Source: JBBCJT01 sp037190665
Lineage (GTDB): Bacteria > Pseudomonadota > Alphaproteobacteria > Acetobacterales > Acetobacteraceae
Length of the DNA: 9,074 nucleotides
Assembly (NCBI GenBank): GCA_037190665.1
Contig: JBBCJT010000245.1
Location: forward strand, 1 to 9,074
Direction of reading: 5' to 3'
Positions 1 through 6,262 of the stretch are shown piece by piece (positions within the stretch are counted from its first letter, which is position 1; each line of letters begins with the position of its first letter). A model generated the notes under the pieces. It had not been told where the DNA came from, made no database searches, and worked only from the letters and a program-made list of their open reading frames with translations. A program made the translations under genes and the position numbers.

Positions 1-466
1 GGTGAAGGGCGAGGTGCGCATCAACCCGCTGCCGCACATGCCGGTGGTGAAGGATCTCGTGCCCGACCTGTCGCAGGTCTACGCGCAGTACCGCTCCATC
101 GAGCCGTGGCTGAAGGCCGACACGCCGCCGCCGCCGGATGCTGAGCGCCTCCAGAGCAAGGAGGAGCGGGCGAAGATGGACGGGCTGTGGGAGTGCATCC
201 TGTGCTTCTGCTGCACCACCTCCTGCCCGTCGTACTGGTGGAACGGTGACCGCTATCTCGGCCCCGCGGTGCTGCTGCAGGCCTATCGCTGGATCGCCGA
301 CAGCCGCGACGAGGCGACGGGCGAGCGGCTGGACGCGCTCGAGGATCCGTTCAAGCTGTACCGCTGCCACACGATCATGAACTGCGCGCGGACGTGCCCG
401 AAGGGGCTGAACCCGGCGCAGGCGATCGGCGAGATCAAGAAGCTCATCGCGCAGCGCCAGATCTAG
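1..466 (+). CDS. sdhB: Succinate dehydrogenase iron-sulfur subunit, C-terminal part (5' end outside window)
   Basis: SdhB carries electrons from the flavoprotein SdhA through three Fe-S clusters to ubiquinone in respiratory complex II, on the cytoplasmic face of the inner membrane; it serves both the TCA cycle and respiration. The 154 visible residues hold the second half of the protein. CILCFCC plus SCPSYWW (about residues 65-80 of the fragment) and CHTIMNCARTCPKGLNP (about 122-138) supply the cysteines of the [4Fe-4S] and [3Fe-4S] clusters in the usual arrangement. The conserved WW after the first group matches the family's quinone-site region. The N-terminal [2Fe-2S] ferredoxin domain, about 100 residues in this family, must lie left of the window. 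The reading frame is open to the left edge, so the GTG at position 2 is not a real start. Being last in the usual sdhCDAB order, it may end its operon here; the next gene starts 151 bases downstream with its own ribosome binding site. Confidence 0.97.
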   Translation, partial: VKGEVRINPLPHMPVVKDLVPDLSQVYAQYRSIEPWLKADTPPPPDAERLQSKEERAKMDGLWECILCFCCTTSCPSYWWNGDRYLGPAVLLQAYRWIADSRDEATGERLDALEDPFKLYRCHTIMNCARTCPKGLNPAQAIGEIKKLIAQRQI

Positions 467-617
467 GCCGGCCGAAGCGGCGCGACGGAGCCGTGCCGCG
501 GGTGCGGCCGTTTCCGTGCTGCGCCGGGGAATGCGGGGGCGGGGCGATGGCCTGTGCCGTGTGCGGCGCGGGTGAACCCGCTCTAGGCTGCGGCCGGCTG
601 ACGGAGGAGCGGAAGCG

Positions 618-980
618 ATGGTGACGATCCACGGTATCAAGGCCTGCGACACGATGAAGAAGGCGCGGGCCTGGCTGGATGCGCACGGCATCGCCTACGC
701 CTTCCACGACTACAAGACCCAGGGCGTGACGCGCGCGAAGCTCGACGAATGGGAGCGCGCGGCGGGGTGGGAAGTGCTGCTCAACCGCGCCGGCACCACG
801 TTCCGCAAGCTGCCCGATGCGGACAAGGCGGACCTCGATCGCGGCAAGGCCATCGGCCTGATGCTCGCCCATCCGTCCGCGATCAAGCGGCCGGTGCTGG
901 AGGCTGACGGCAAGGTGATCGTGGGCTTCCGGCCGGAGGTCTATGCCGGCGTCTTCGGGAAGGAAGCTGCCGGGCGTTGA
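618..980 (+). CDS. ArsC/Spx-family small protein (YffB-like putative reductase)
   Basis: The 120-residue product is the usual length for the ArsC/Spx/YffB family, which has a thioredoxin-like fold. GIKACDTMKKARAWLD at residues 6-21 is the family's N-terminal signature, with a single cysteine at position 10 at the start of a helix. The segments LLNRAGTTFRKL and HPSAIKRPVLE further on are also typical: a loop followed by the KRP motif, where the arginine binds an oxyanion in true arsenate reductases. Members closest to E. coli YffB are generally annotated as arsenate reductase-like, but their substrate is unsettled and a glutathione- or thiol-dependent reductase role is usually proposed. No arsenic-resistance genes are nearby, so arsenate reduction should not be assumed. 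The start is supported by a strong GGAGGAG at 603-609, 8 bases before the ATG. The stop TGA overlaps the TTG start of the following gene, suggesting co-translation. Confidence 0.9.
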   Translation: MVTIHGIKACDTMKKARAWLDAHGIAYAFHDYKTQGVTRAKLDEWERAAGWEVLLNRAGTTFRKLPDADKADLDRGKAIGLMLAHPSAIKRPVLEADGKVIVGFRPEVYAGVFGKEAAGR

Positions 981-1555
981 GCGGTCAGCCATCCCTGCCG
1001 GGGCTGGATTCCGGGCCGCCGCGCGATTCGTTGTTCTTCGCCCTTTTGCCCGACGCGCCCACCGCGGCGCGGATCGAGCCCGTCGCCCGGGAGCTGTATC
1101 GGAGCAACGGTCTGACGGGGTCGCTGCAACCGCGCGACCGGCTGCACGTGACGCTGTGTCCGCTGCGCACCTATCACGGCGTGCCGCGCGGACTGGTCGC
1201 GGACGCCTCGGCTGCTGCTTCGTCGCTGCATCAGGCGCCGTTCACCTTTGCCTTCGACGAGGCCAAGACCTTCGGCGGCGGAGAGCGGAAGCCGTGGGCC
1301 TTGTCTGGCAAGGAGTACACGGGCCCGCTTCTCGCCTTTCGGGATGCTCTCGTCGTCGCGCTGGCGGCGCAGGCTGTCAGCATGGATCGGTCGTCTTCGT
1401 ACACGCCACACGTGACGCTCGGCTACGACCAGAGCAAGATCAACGAGCGCACGGTGAAGCCGGTGCGATGGGACGTCGCGGAATTCGTCCTCATTCACAG
1501 CCTGCAAGGCGCGTCGCGCTATGTCGTGCTGGGACGGTGGCCGCTGGGGGCCTGA
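977..1555 (+). CDS. 2'-5' RNA ligase / RNA 2',3'-cyclic phosphodiesterase family protein (LigT/ThpR-like)
   Basis: The 192-residue protein belongs to the 2H phosphoesterase superfamily. It carries both catalytic H-x-T motifs in the expected places: RLHVTL (His57, Thr59) and PHVTLGY (His145, Thr147), about 88 residues apart. Bacterial ThpR enzymes hydrolyse RNA 2',3'-cyclic phosphates and can join tRNA half-molecules through 2'-5' bonds in vitro; the cellular substrate is generally unclear. The N-terminal DSLFFALLPD strand is also typical of the family. The chosen start is TTG at 977, in a TTGA overlap with the preceding stop. There is no nearby in-frame ATG, and a purine-rich GGGAAGGAAG at 957-966 is the likely ribosome binding site. 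By eye its codon choice is less GC-extreme than that of its neighbours, so horizontal gain is possible but not shown. Membership of the superfamily is firm; the precise reaction is inferred. Confidence 0.9.
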   Translation: MSGQPSLPGLDSGPPRDSLFFALLPDAPTAARIEPVARELYRSNGLTGSLQPRDRLHVTLCPLRTYHGVPRGLVADASAAASSLHQAPFTFAFDEAKTFGGGERKPWALSGKEYTGPLLAFRDALVVALAAQAVSMDRSSSYTPHVTLGYDQSKINERTVKPVRWDVAEFVLIHSLQGASRYVVLGRWPLGA

Positions 1556-1682
1556 TACCGGCGAGCCTTTCGACTGAAACCCGCAGTCGCCGATGCAAGG
1601 TCGCCGGCAAGGCTCGGCGGTATCCTGCGAGCAGCGTCATGCATTGTCCTGCGAGGCCGCGCCCCCTTACTCCGGCCCTCTC

Positions 1683-1829
1683 ACCCAGGAGCTGGGTGGC
1701 AAGTCCGCCAATATCCTGCTGCCGGACGTCGATCTGGCGGCCGCCGTGGCCAAGGGCGTGGCGGGCTGTTTCCTGAACTCCGGCCAGTCCTGCGACGCAC
1801 CGACACGCATGTTCGTCCCGCTCGACCGA
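1683..1829 (+). pseudogene. Aldehyde dehydrogenase fragment (49 codons spanning the catalytic core)
   Basis: One open frame encodes a stretch unmistakably like NAD(P)-dependent aldehyde dehydrogenases. It has ELGGKSANILL, where the Glu at 1689-1691 corresponds to the catalytic general base. DLAAAVAKGV follows, then CFLNSGQSCDAPTRM, where the Cys at 1791-1793 corresponds to the catalytic nucleophile. A complete enzyme is about 480 residues; here only about 49 are recognisable. Upstream I do not see the family's FTGS coenzyme-binding segment, and downstream similarity stops after FVPLDR. Both ends are abrupt, so this is a relic of a deleted or recombined gene rather than a functional enzyme. 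The surrounding open frame runs from 1593 to 1982 but has no convincing start or ribosome binding site. Next to it lies an inverted repeat, so a repeat-mediated rearrangement may have removed the rest. Confidence 0.8.
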
Positions 1830-1912
1830 GAGCCGCCGAGAAGGGCTGGTTCCTCCCGGGGCAGTGGCATGAACCTCAGCTTCCGCCATCTTCCGCGAAG
1901 CGCGTGTTCTCC

Positions 1913-2084
1913 CTTTCCCGCAAGCGGGCAGGGCTATCGCATGTGCAATTCTGTGGTCGGGGGAGGGGCGAGAATGACCTGACCCGATCTGCCGAACGCG
2001 AAGAATACTGGCCTTCGACATCCCGATCGGACCGTGCGAGCGAAGGCAAAGCCCATGCGATAGCCCTGCCCGCCTACAGGAAAG
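1913..2084. repeat. Long inverted repeat, 31-base arms with about 110-base spacer (REP-doublet or MITE-like)
   Basis: Bases 1924-1943 and 2054-2073 are perfect reverse complements over 20 bases. Extending outward to 1913 and 2084, 28 of 31 bases pair. The left arm also contains a small internal palindrome, CCCGCAAGCGGG, at 1917-1928. The spacer (1944-2053) contains no gene I recognise. Two inverted copies of a short GC-rich palindromic unit around a spacer resemble REP doublets or non-autonomous miniature elements common in intergenic DNA of GC-rich proteobacteria, but I see no clear target-site duplication. It sits between convergent genes, beside the dehydrogenase relic. Confidence 0.65.
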
Positions 2085-2094
2085 CGGCACTGTG

Positions 2095-2121
2095 AGGGCC
2101 GATGCCGCCTGCGGAGGCCCT
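2095..2121 (-). terminator. Candidate stem-loop downstream of the minus-strand acetyltransferase
   Basis: AGGGCC at 2095-2100 pairs with GGCCCT at 2116-2121, and an inner CCGC/GCGG stem (2105-2108 with 2111-2114) closes a 2-base turn. It lies 6 bases beyond the stop codon of the minus-strand gene at 2128, the expected place for an intrinsic terminator. No T-run follows on either strand, so this is only a candidate. Confidence 0.3.
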
Positions 2122-2127
2122 ATCCGG

Positions 2128-3201
2128 TCAACCGACAGACTGGCCAGTCTGAGGCTTGCGCAGGCGCTGCACCACGTCGCGCACCGCTGCCGCCACCCCG
2201 AGCAACGATCCGCCCCGCACCAGCTCCACCCACTGCAGGTCCACCGACGACGTGGCGAGGCTCTGCTTGTAGCGGTCATCGCCGCCGAGGAAGTCGTAAC
2301 CGTCCGCACCCGACGCCAGCGCCTGTTCGATCGCGAGCGTGTGGCAGGTGAGGCCGGGCTTGAGCTGCGGCGCGTCCGGCCGATGCGACAATCCGCTCTG
2401 ATAGGCGAAGAGGCGCCCGCCCACGCGGAAATTGTACAGCAGGCCGATCACCTCGCCGGCCGAGGCGATGCGCAGCAGATCGAGTTGCCCGTCCTCCATC
2501 GCGCGGACGACCAGCGTCGCATGGAAGCGGCGGACGAACGGTTCGGCAAAGGCACCCGGCTTGCCCCGCCGCTGCCATGTCGCCGCGTGCAGCGCGATCA
2601 GCTCATCGAGCCACGAGAGCGCCTGCGCGGGCGTTTCCGCGCGCGCAAGGGCCGCATCGCCATAGCGCCGCAGCGAGCGGGCGATCTGCTGGCGCGTGTT
2701 CGCGCTGCGGCTGGAGAGGTAGCCGCTGCCGGCGGCACGGATGGCGGCGAGATCGACATAGGGCGCGCTGCGGATCTGGCTGCGCAGCGCCCGACCACCC
2801 GCTGCCTGCGCGAGCGCGGGGTCTGTGCCGCTCAGCACGATCCTGTGCACGCCCCGCACCCGCCACGCCGCACGCAGCATCGCGTCCACCGTGTCCGGAT
2901 CGGCATCGGCCGCGATCAGGGGGGCGTTGTGTTCGATGAACGGGGCATCGTGCGCGGCCTCGCCGCTCTCCGTCAGCAGCAACCGGTCGCCGCGGCGGTT
3001 GAACAGCGCGAGGCCCGTGAGGCGGCCGCCGGATCGTGCGCGGATCAGCACCGGATCGTCGAAGCGCTCCTCAGCGAGGCAGCCGACCCAGGACCAGCAC
3101 TGGAAGATCGCGGACGCGGCGCCGCGCCGTTCCAGCGCGCGCCATTCCGCCTCCAGCGCAGCGAAGCCCGGGAAGGGCGCGATCTCCACCTCGGTCGCCA
3201 T
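2128..3201 (-). CDS. CelD/BcsL-type GNAT acyltransferase (BioF2-like acetyltransferase domain)
   Basis: The 357-residue protein resembles the CelD/BcsL proteins with the Acetyltransf_6 (BioF2-like) domain, distant GNAT/FemAB-like acyltransferases often found with exopolysaccharide or cell-envelope genes. The N-terminal half has FQCWSWVGCLAE (about 33-44), typical of the family's first domain. The middle has SANTRQQIARSLRRYG (166-181), followed by LHAATWQRRGKPGAF (204-218). The C-terminal half has LLYNFRVGGRLFAYQSG (254-270), KPGLTCHTLAIEQAL (281-295) and YDFLGGDDRYKQSLA (302-316), the characteristic end of the acyltransferase core. There is no signal peptide or membrane segment, so it is probably cytoplasmic. 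The ATG at 3199-3201 is supported by GAGGTGG about 9 bases upstream on the minus strand. The gene stands alone, divergent from the YdcF-like gene and convergent with the RNA ligase gene. The acyl substrate cannot be told from sequence. Confidence 0.88.
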   Translation of the reverse strand: MATEVEIAPFPGFAALEAEWRALERRGAASAIFQCWSWVGCLAEERFDDPVLIRARSGGRLTGLALFNRRGDRLLLTESGEAAHDAPFIEHNAPLIAADADPDTVDAMLRAAWRVRGVHRIVLSGTDPALAQAAGGRALRSQIRSAPYVDLAAIRAAGSGYLSSRSANTRQQIARSLRRYGDAALARAETPAQALSWLDELIALHAATWQRRGKPGAFAEPFVRRFHATLVVRAMEDGQLDLLRIASAGEVIGLLYNFRVGGRLFAYQSGLSHRPDAPQLKPGLTCHTLAIEQALASGADGYDFLGGDDRYKQSLATSSVDLQWVELVRGGSLLGVAAAVRDVVQRLRKPQTGQSVG

Positions 3202-3342
3202 TCAGCGCGCCACCTCGCGCGCCGGCCGCGTCATGTCGGCCACCGCCATGCGCGGAGACCGCTCGCCTTGCGGATGGAGAACGTCATCGGCAAGGCTCGG
3301 CCGGAGCACACCGCACCCCGCAAGACCGGATCCGCCCCGCCC

Positions 3343-4086
3343 ATGTCCCCCCAGGCCATCGCCACCACGTTGCTGCTGCCGCCGCTGCTCCTCGTGCTGA
3401 TCGCACTGCTCGGCGGCCTGCTCGCGGCGCGGCGCAGGCCGGTGGTGGGCATCGGCATCGCCGTGTCCTGCCTGCTGTTGCTGCTGCTCGCCACGCCGTT
3501 CGTCGCCGGCCATCTGCGCGCATCCCTCGAAGACGGCCTGCCATCCCCCGCCGGCGCGCCGCAGGCCATCGTCGTGCTCAGCGGGGAAGTCGCGCGGGCG
3601 ACCGATCGCGTGGAGGTCGGCCCACTGACGCTGGAACGCATGCGCACCGCCGCCGCGCTGCATCGGCGCACGGGCCTGCCGCTGCTGGTCACCGGCGGCG
3701 CGCTGGGGCGCGGCGATCCGCCCATCGCCGCGCTGATGGCCCGCAGCTTCGCCGAGGATTTCGGCGTCCCCGTCCGCTGGATCGAGCCCGGCGCGCTGGA
3801 CACCCGCGACAACGCCGAACTCTCGGCGGCCCTGCTGCGGCGGGAGGGGATCGGCACCGTCCATCTCGTTACCCATGCATGGCACATGCACCGCGCGCTA
3901 GACGCATTCGCCCGCACCGGGCTGACGGCCGTGCCGGCGGTCGTCCGGTTCGATCGCGTTCCCGACGGCCAGGCCACCGACTGGATCCCGCGTCCGGACC
4001 AGCTCTACGTGAGCTGGCTCGCGCTGCGGGAATGGGCCGGAATTCTCGTCTATCGCCTGCGCGACGGGGCGGTAGCCGGAAAATAA
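3343..4086 (+). CDS. YdcF/ElyC/SanA-family DUF218 membrane protein
   Basis: The 247-residue product has two hydrophobic segments near the N-terminus (about residues 8-28 and 34-56), then a DUF218 domain. The domain motifs are clear: AIVVLSGE (75-82), LPLLVTGGA (112-120), ALDTRDNAELSAALL (151-165) and VHLVTHAWHMHRAL (173-186). In the family these build the Rossmann-like core with conserved acidic and histidine residues. E. coli ElyC and SanA, of the same family, affect envelope integrity and peptidoglycan or lipid-carrier metabolism; no reaction is firmly established. Two N-terminal membrane segments followed by a soluble domain match the ElyC plan. The start is uncertain: ATG at 3343 lacks a clear Shine-Dalgarno, and an in-frame ATG at 3274 would add 23 mostly polar residues. 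I prefer 3343 because the first hydrophobic helix then lies close to the N-terminus. It is followed by a 63-base gap before otsB. Confidence 0.88.
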   Translation: MSPQAIATTLLLPPLLLVLIALLGGLLAARRRPVVGIGIAVSCLLLLLLATPFVAGHLRASLEDGLPSPAGAPQAIVVLSGEVARATDRVEVGPLTLERMRTAAALHRRTGLPLLVTGGALGRGDPPIAALMARSFAEDFGVPVRWIEPGALDTRDNAELSAALLRREGIGTVHLVTHAWHMHRALDAFARTGLTAVPAVVRFDRVPDGQATDWIPRPDQLYVSWLALREWAGILVYRLRDGAVAGK

Positions 4087-4149
4087 TCTCCGGTAAAACT
4101 TTCGGTGATCAGGGTTGCATCTTTTGGCTTATTGGCGCGTTGAAGGGGG
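4087..4149 (+). promoter_or_regulatory. AT-richer leader upstream of otsB (probable promoter region, boxes not resolved)
   Basis: This 63-base gap is distinctly richer in A and T than the surrounding genes, as expected of a promoter or leader for the four-gene run that follows. I could not fit a convincing sigma-70 pair: TTGCAT at 4115-4120 lacks a good -10 box at the right distance. I also saw no EcfG-type GGAAC/CGTT pair. A short CCGGA/TCCGG stem spans the preceding stop codon (4076-4080 with 4089-4093) and is too weak to call a terminator. Confidence 0.35.
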
Positions 4150-4893
4150 ATGACTGTCACGGTTTTGCCACCGCCGCAGGATGTCCTGCGGCGGCATGTC
4201 CTGTTGCTCGATGTCGACGGCACGTTGCTCGACATCGCGCCGACGCCGGAGAGTGTCGTCGTCCCCGAGGGCCTGCCCGAAACGCTGGATGTGCTGCACC
4301 GCGCGCTCGCGGGTGGCCTTGCCATCATCTCCGGCCGACCGCTCGACCAGATCGATGCGTTGACGCGCAACGCGCTGCCGGCCGGGGCGGAGCACGGCGC
4401 CGTGCTCCGCATCCCGCCCGATCCCGCGCGGCGGCTGGCGCTGCCCTCGGTGCCGCAGGCGTGGCGGCAGGCCGCATACGGGATGACCGAGCGCTTCCCC
4501 GGCGCGCGGGTGGAGGACAAGGAATCCGGCTTCGTGCTGCACTATCGCAGCATTCCCGCAGCCGGGCCGGCGCTGGACCGGTCGTTGCGCGGACTGCTGC
4601 AGGGCGAGCCGGAGTTCGAGATCCTGCCCGCCGACATGGCCTGGGAGGTGCGGCCGCGCGGTGCCGACAAGGGCACCGCGGTGCGGGCCATCATGCGGGG
4701 GGCGGCGTTCGCGGACCGGATTCCGCTGTTCGTTGGCGACGACATCACGGACATGGATGCGATCCGCGCCGCGCAGGCGATGGGCGGGGTCGGGCTGCGG
4801 GTGGCCGACTCCTTCGGTTCGCCCGAGGCGGTGCGGATCTGGCTGGCGGAACTGCGGAGACATGCCGAACTGACCACGCAGGCAGGGGGCTGA
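4150..4893 (+). CDS. otsB: Trehalose-6-phosphate phosphatase
   Basis: OtsB is a cytoplasmic HAD-superfamily phosphatase that converts trehalose 6-phosphate to trehalose, the last step of the OtsA-OtsB pathway. The 247-residue length is normal. HAD motif I is LLLDVDGTLLDIAPTP with Asp21 (nucleophile) and Asp23. Motif II is IISGRPLDQI around Ser61. EHGAV (81-85) and KESGFVLHYR (124-133) belong to the trehalose-phosphatase cap region. ADKGTAV (172-178) supplies the motif III lysine, and FVGDDITDMDA (194-204) is motif IV, which binds magnesium. All expected catalytic residues are present. The AAGGGGG at 4143-4149 directly abuts the ATG, an unusually short spacing, yet no better in-frame start exists because DVDGT follows closely. 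Codons 8-15 contain a strong palindrome, reported separately. The otsB-before-otsA order matches E. coli otsBA, and otsA starts one base after this stop, so the two are surely co-transcribed. Confidence 0.96.
   Translation: MTVTVLPPPQDVLRRHVLLLDVDGTLLDIAPTPESVVVPEGLPETLDVLHRALAGGLAIISGRPLDQIDALTRNALPAGAEHGAVLRIPPDPARRLALPSVPQAWRQAAYGMTERFPGARVEDKESGFVLHYRSIPAAGPALDRSLRGLLQGEPEFEILPADMAWEVRPRGADKGTAVRAIMRGAAFADRIPLFVGDDITDMDAIRAAQAMGGVGLRVADSFGSPEAVRIWLAELRRHAELTTQAGG
4171..4194 (+). promoter_or_regulatory. Perfect palindrome in the start of otsB (possible mRNA hairpin or operator)
   Basis: Bases 4171-4181 are the exact reverse complement of 4184-4194, leaving a 2-base centre. As RNA this makes a GC-rich 10-11 bp stem with a tetraloop, 19 bases after the A of the start codon and so inside or next to the ribosome footprint. 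It could restrain translation initiation or be a protein-binding site. It could also be chance in GC-rich coding sequence (PPPQ...LRR codons). Confidence 0.4.
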
Positions 4894-4894
4894 C

Positions 4895-6262
4895 ATGGCG
4901 CGACTTGTCATCGTCTCAAACCGCGTACCCGTCCCGCGCAGCCGCGGCGCGCAGGCGGGGGGGCTTGCCGTGGCGCTGAAGGACGCGCTGGCCGGCGGCG
5001 AGGCGACATGGTTCGGCTGGTCCGGCGGCCTGCATGCGAACCCCTCCGATACGCCCGCCATCGTCGACGCCGGCCGCGTGCGGTACGTGACGCTCGATCT
5101 CAGCGAGCACGAGCACCGGATGTATTACGCCGGCTTCTCCAACGGCTCGCTCTGGCCGCTGCTGCACTATCGCATGGGCCTGGCCGAGTTCCGCCGCGAG
5201 GAGGAAGCCGGTTACCGCGCGGTGAACGACCGGTTCGCCGCAGCCCTCGCGCCGATGATCGGCGAGGACGACACGATCTGGGTGCACGACTTCCACCTGT
5301 TCCCGTTCGCCACGGGCCTGCGGCGGCGGGGGATCCGCAACCGCATCGGCTTCTTCCTGCACGTGCCGTTCCCGCCCGGCCCGCTCTTTGCCGCGTTGCC
5401 GCGCGGGGAGGCGCTGCTGCGCGACCTCACCGCCTACGACCTCGTCGGTGTGCAGACCGAGCACGATGCGGAGAACCTTCGCCGTGCGCTGGAGGATGCC
5501 GGGCTGTATGCGCGCGTCGCGGCGTTCCCCATCGGCCTCGACGCCGAGGGCTTCGCCCAGCAGGCGGCGCGCGCGGTGCGGCTGTCGGAGGCGCAGCGGC
5601 TGCGCGCGAGCCTGCAGGACCGCGCGCTGATCCTCGGCGTGGACCGGCTCGACTACTCGAAGGGCCTGCCGAACCGTTTCCGCGGCATCGCCAAGCTGCT
5701 GGAGCGGTTCGCCGAGCATCGCGGGCGGCTCACCTTCCTGCAGGTCGCGCCGATCTCGCGCGGCGAGGTGGCGCAGTACCGCGCCCTGCGCCGCGAACTC
5801 GACGAGCTGACCGGCCGCATCAACGGCCAGCATGCGGAGGTGGACTGGGCGCCGATCCGCTGGATCACGCGGCCGGTGGCGCGGCCCACGCTCGCGGGCT
5901 TCCTGAGGCTCGCGCGCATCGGCCTCGTCACGCCCCTGCGCGACGGGATGAACCTCGTCGCCAAGGAATACGTCGCGGCACAGGACCCGGTCGATCCGGG
6001 CGTGCTGGTGCTCTCCCGCTTCGCCGGCGCGGCGGACGAGATGACGGGCGCGCTGACGGTCAATCCGCATGACCCGGAGGAGATCGCCGAGGCGCTGCAT
6101 CGCGCACTGGTGATGCCGCCGGCCGAGCGCGCGGCGCGCTGGCGCGACAATGCCGCGGCACTGCGCGAGAACAGCGCGGCTGCCTGGTCCCGGCGCTTCC
6201 TTGCGGCGCTCGACGCGGATGATACGGTCGCCGCGACGATAGCGCCGGAGAAGGCTTCGTGA
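4895..6262 (+). CDS. otsA: Trehalose-6-phosphate synthase (GT20)
   Basis: OtsA is a retaining GT-B glycosyltransferase of family GT20 that transfers glucose from a nucleotide sugar (UDP-glucose in E. coli) to glucose 6-phosphate, making trehalose 6-phosphate for OtsB. The 455 residues cover the whole enzyme. LVIVSNRVPVP (4-14) and GGLAVAL (22-28) form the N-terminal sugar-phosphate and nucleotide loop. WFGWSGG (39-45), YYAGFSNGSLWPLLHY (77-92) and VHDFHLFPFA (130-139) line the active site. FFLHVPFPP (153-161), VGVQTEHD (184-191), GVDRLDYSKGLP (248-259, with Arg251 and Lys256 for the donor phosphates), LRDGMNLVAKEYV (348-360) and LSRFAGAADEM (373-383) complete the set. No key residue is missing. 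It starts one base after otsB, with a purine-rich AGGCAGGGGG just upstream, and ends in a GTGA overlap with the next gene, suggesting translational coupling along the operon. Trehalose made this way protects against osmotic, desiccation and stationary-phase stress. Confidence 0.97.
   Translation: MARLVIVSNRVPVPRSRGAQAGGLAVALKDALAGGEATWFGWSGGLHANPSDTPAIVDAGRVRYVTLDLSEHEHRMYYAGFSNGSLWPLLHYRMGLAEFRREEEAGYRAVNDRFAAALAPMIGEDDTIWVHDFHLFPFATGLRRRGIRNRIGFFLHVPFPPGPLFAALPRGEALLRDLTAYDLVGVQTEHDAENLRRALEDAGLYARVAAFPIGLDAEGFAQQAARAVRLSEAQRLRASLQDRALILGVDRLDYSKGLPNRFRGIAKLLERFAEHRGRLTFLQVAPISRGEVAQYRALRRELDELTGRINGQHAEVDWAPIRWITRPVARPTLAGFLRLARIGLVTPLRDGMNLVAKEYVAAQDPVDPGVLVLSRFAGAADEMTGALTVNPHDPEEIAEALHRALVMPPAERAARWRDNAAALRENSAAAWSRRFLAALDADDTVAATIAPEKAS

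Noticed and set aside
568..581. GCGGGT/ACCCGC inverted repeat between sdhB and the ArsC-like gene
   Set aside because: A 6-base stem with a 2-base loop and no T-run is too weak to call a terminator or operator in DNA this GC-rich.
618..980. Arsenic-resistance role for the ArsC-like gene
   Set aside because: The sequence fits the YffB branch and there are no arsB, acr3 or arsR genes nearby, so an arsenate reductase function is not supported.
2092..4086. A 664-codon plus-strand open frame reading through the acetyltransferase locus into the YdcF-like gene
   Set aside because: Only its last 247 codons look like a protein. The earlier part is the antisense shadow of the minus-strand acetyltransferase, so the gene is taken to start at 3343.
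3036..4979. A 647-codon plus-strand open frame overlapping the YdcF-like gene and otsB
   Set aside because: The translation is arginine/alanine/proline-rich shadow sequence with no family motifs, out of frame with two convincing genes.
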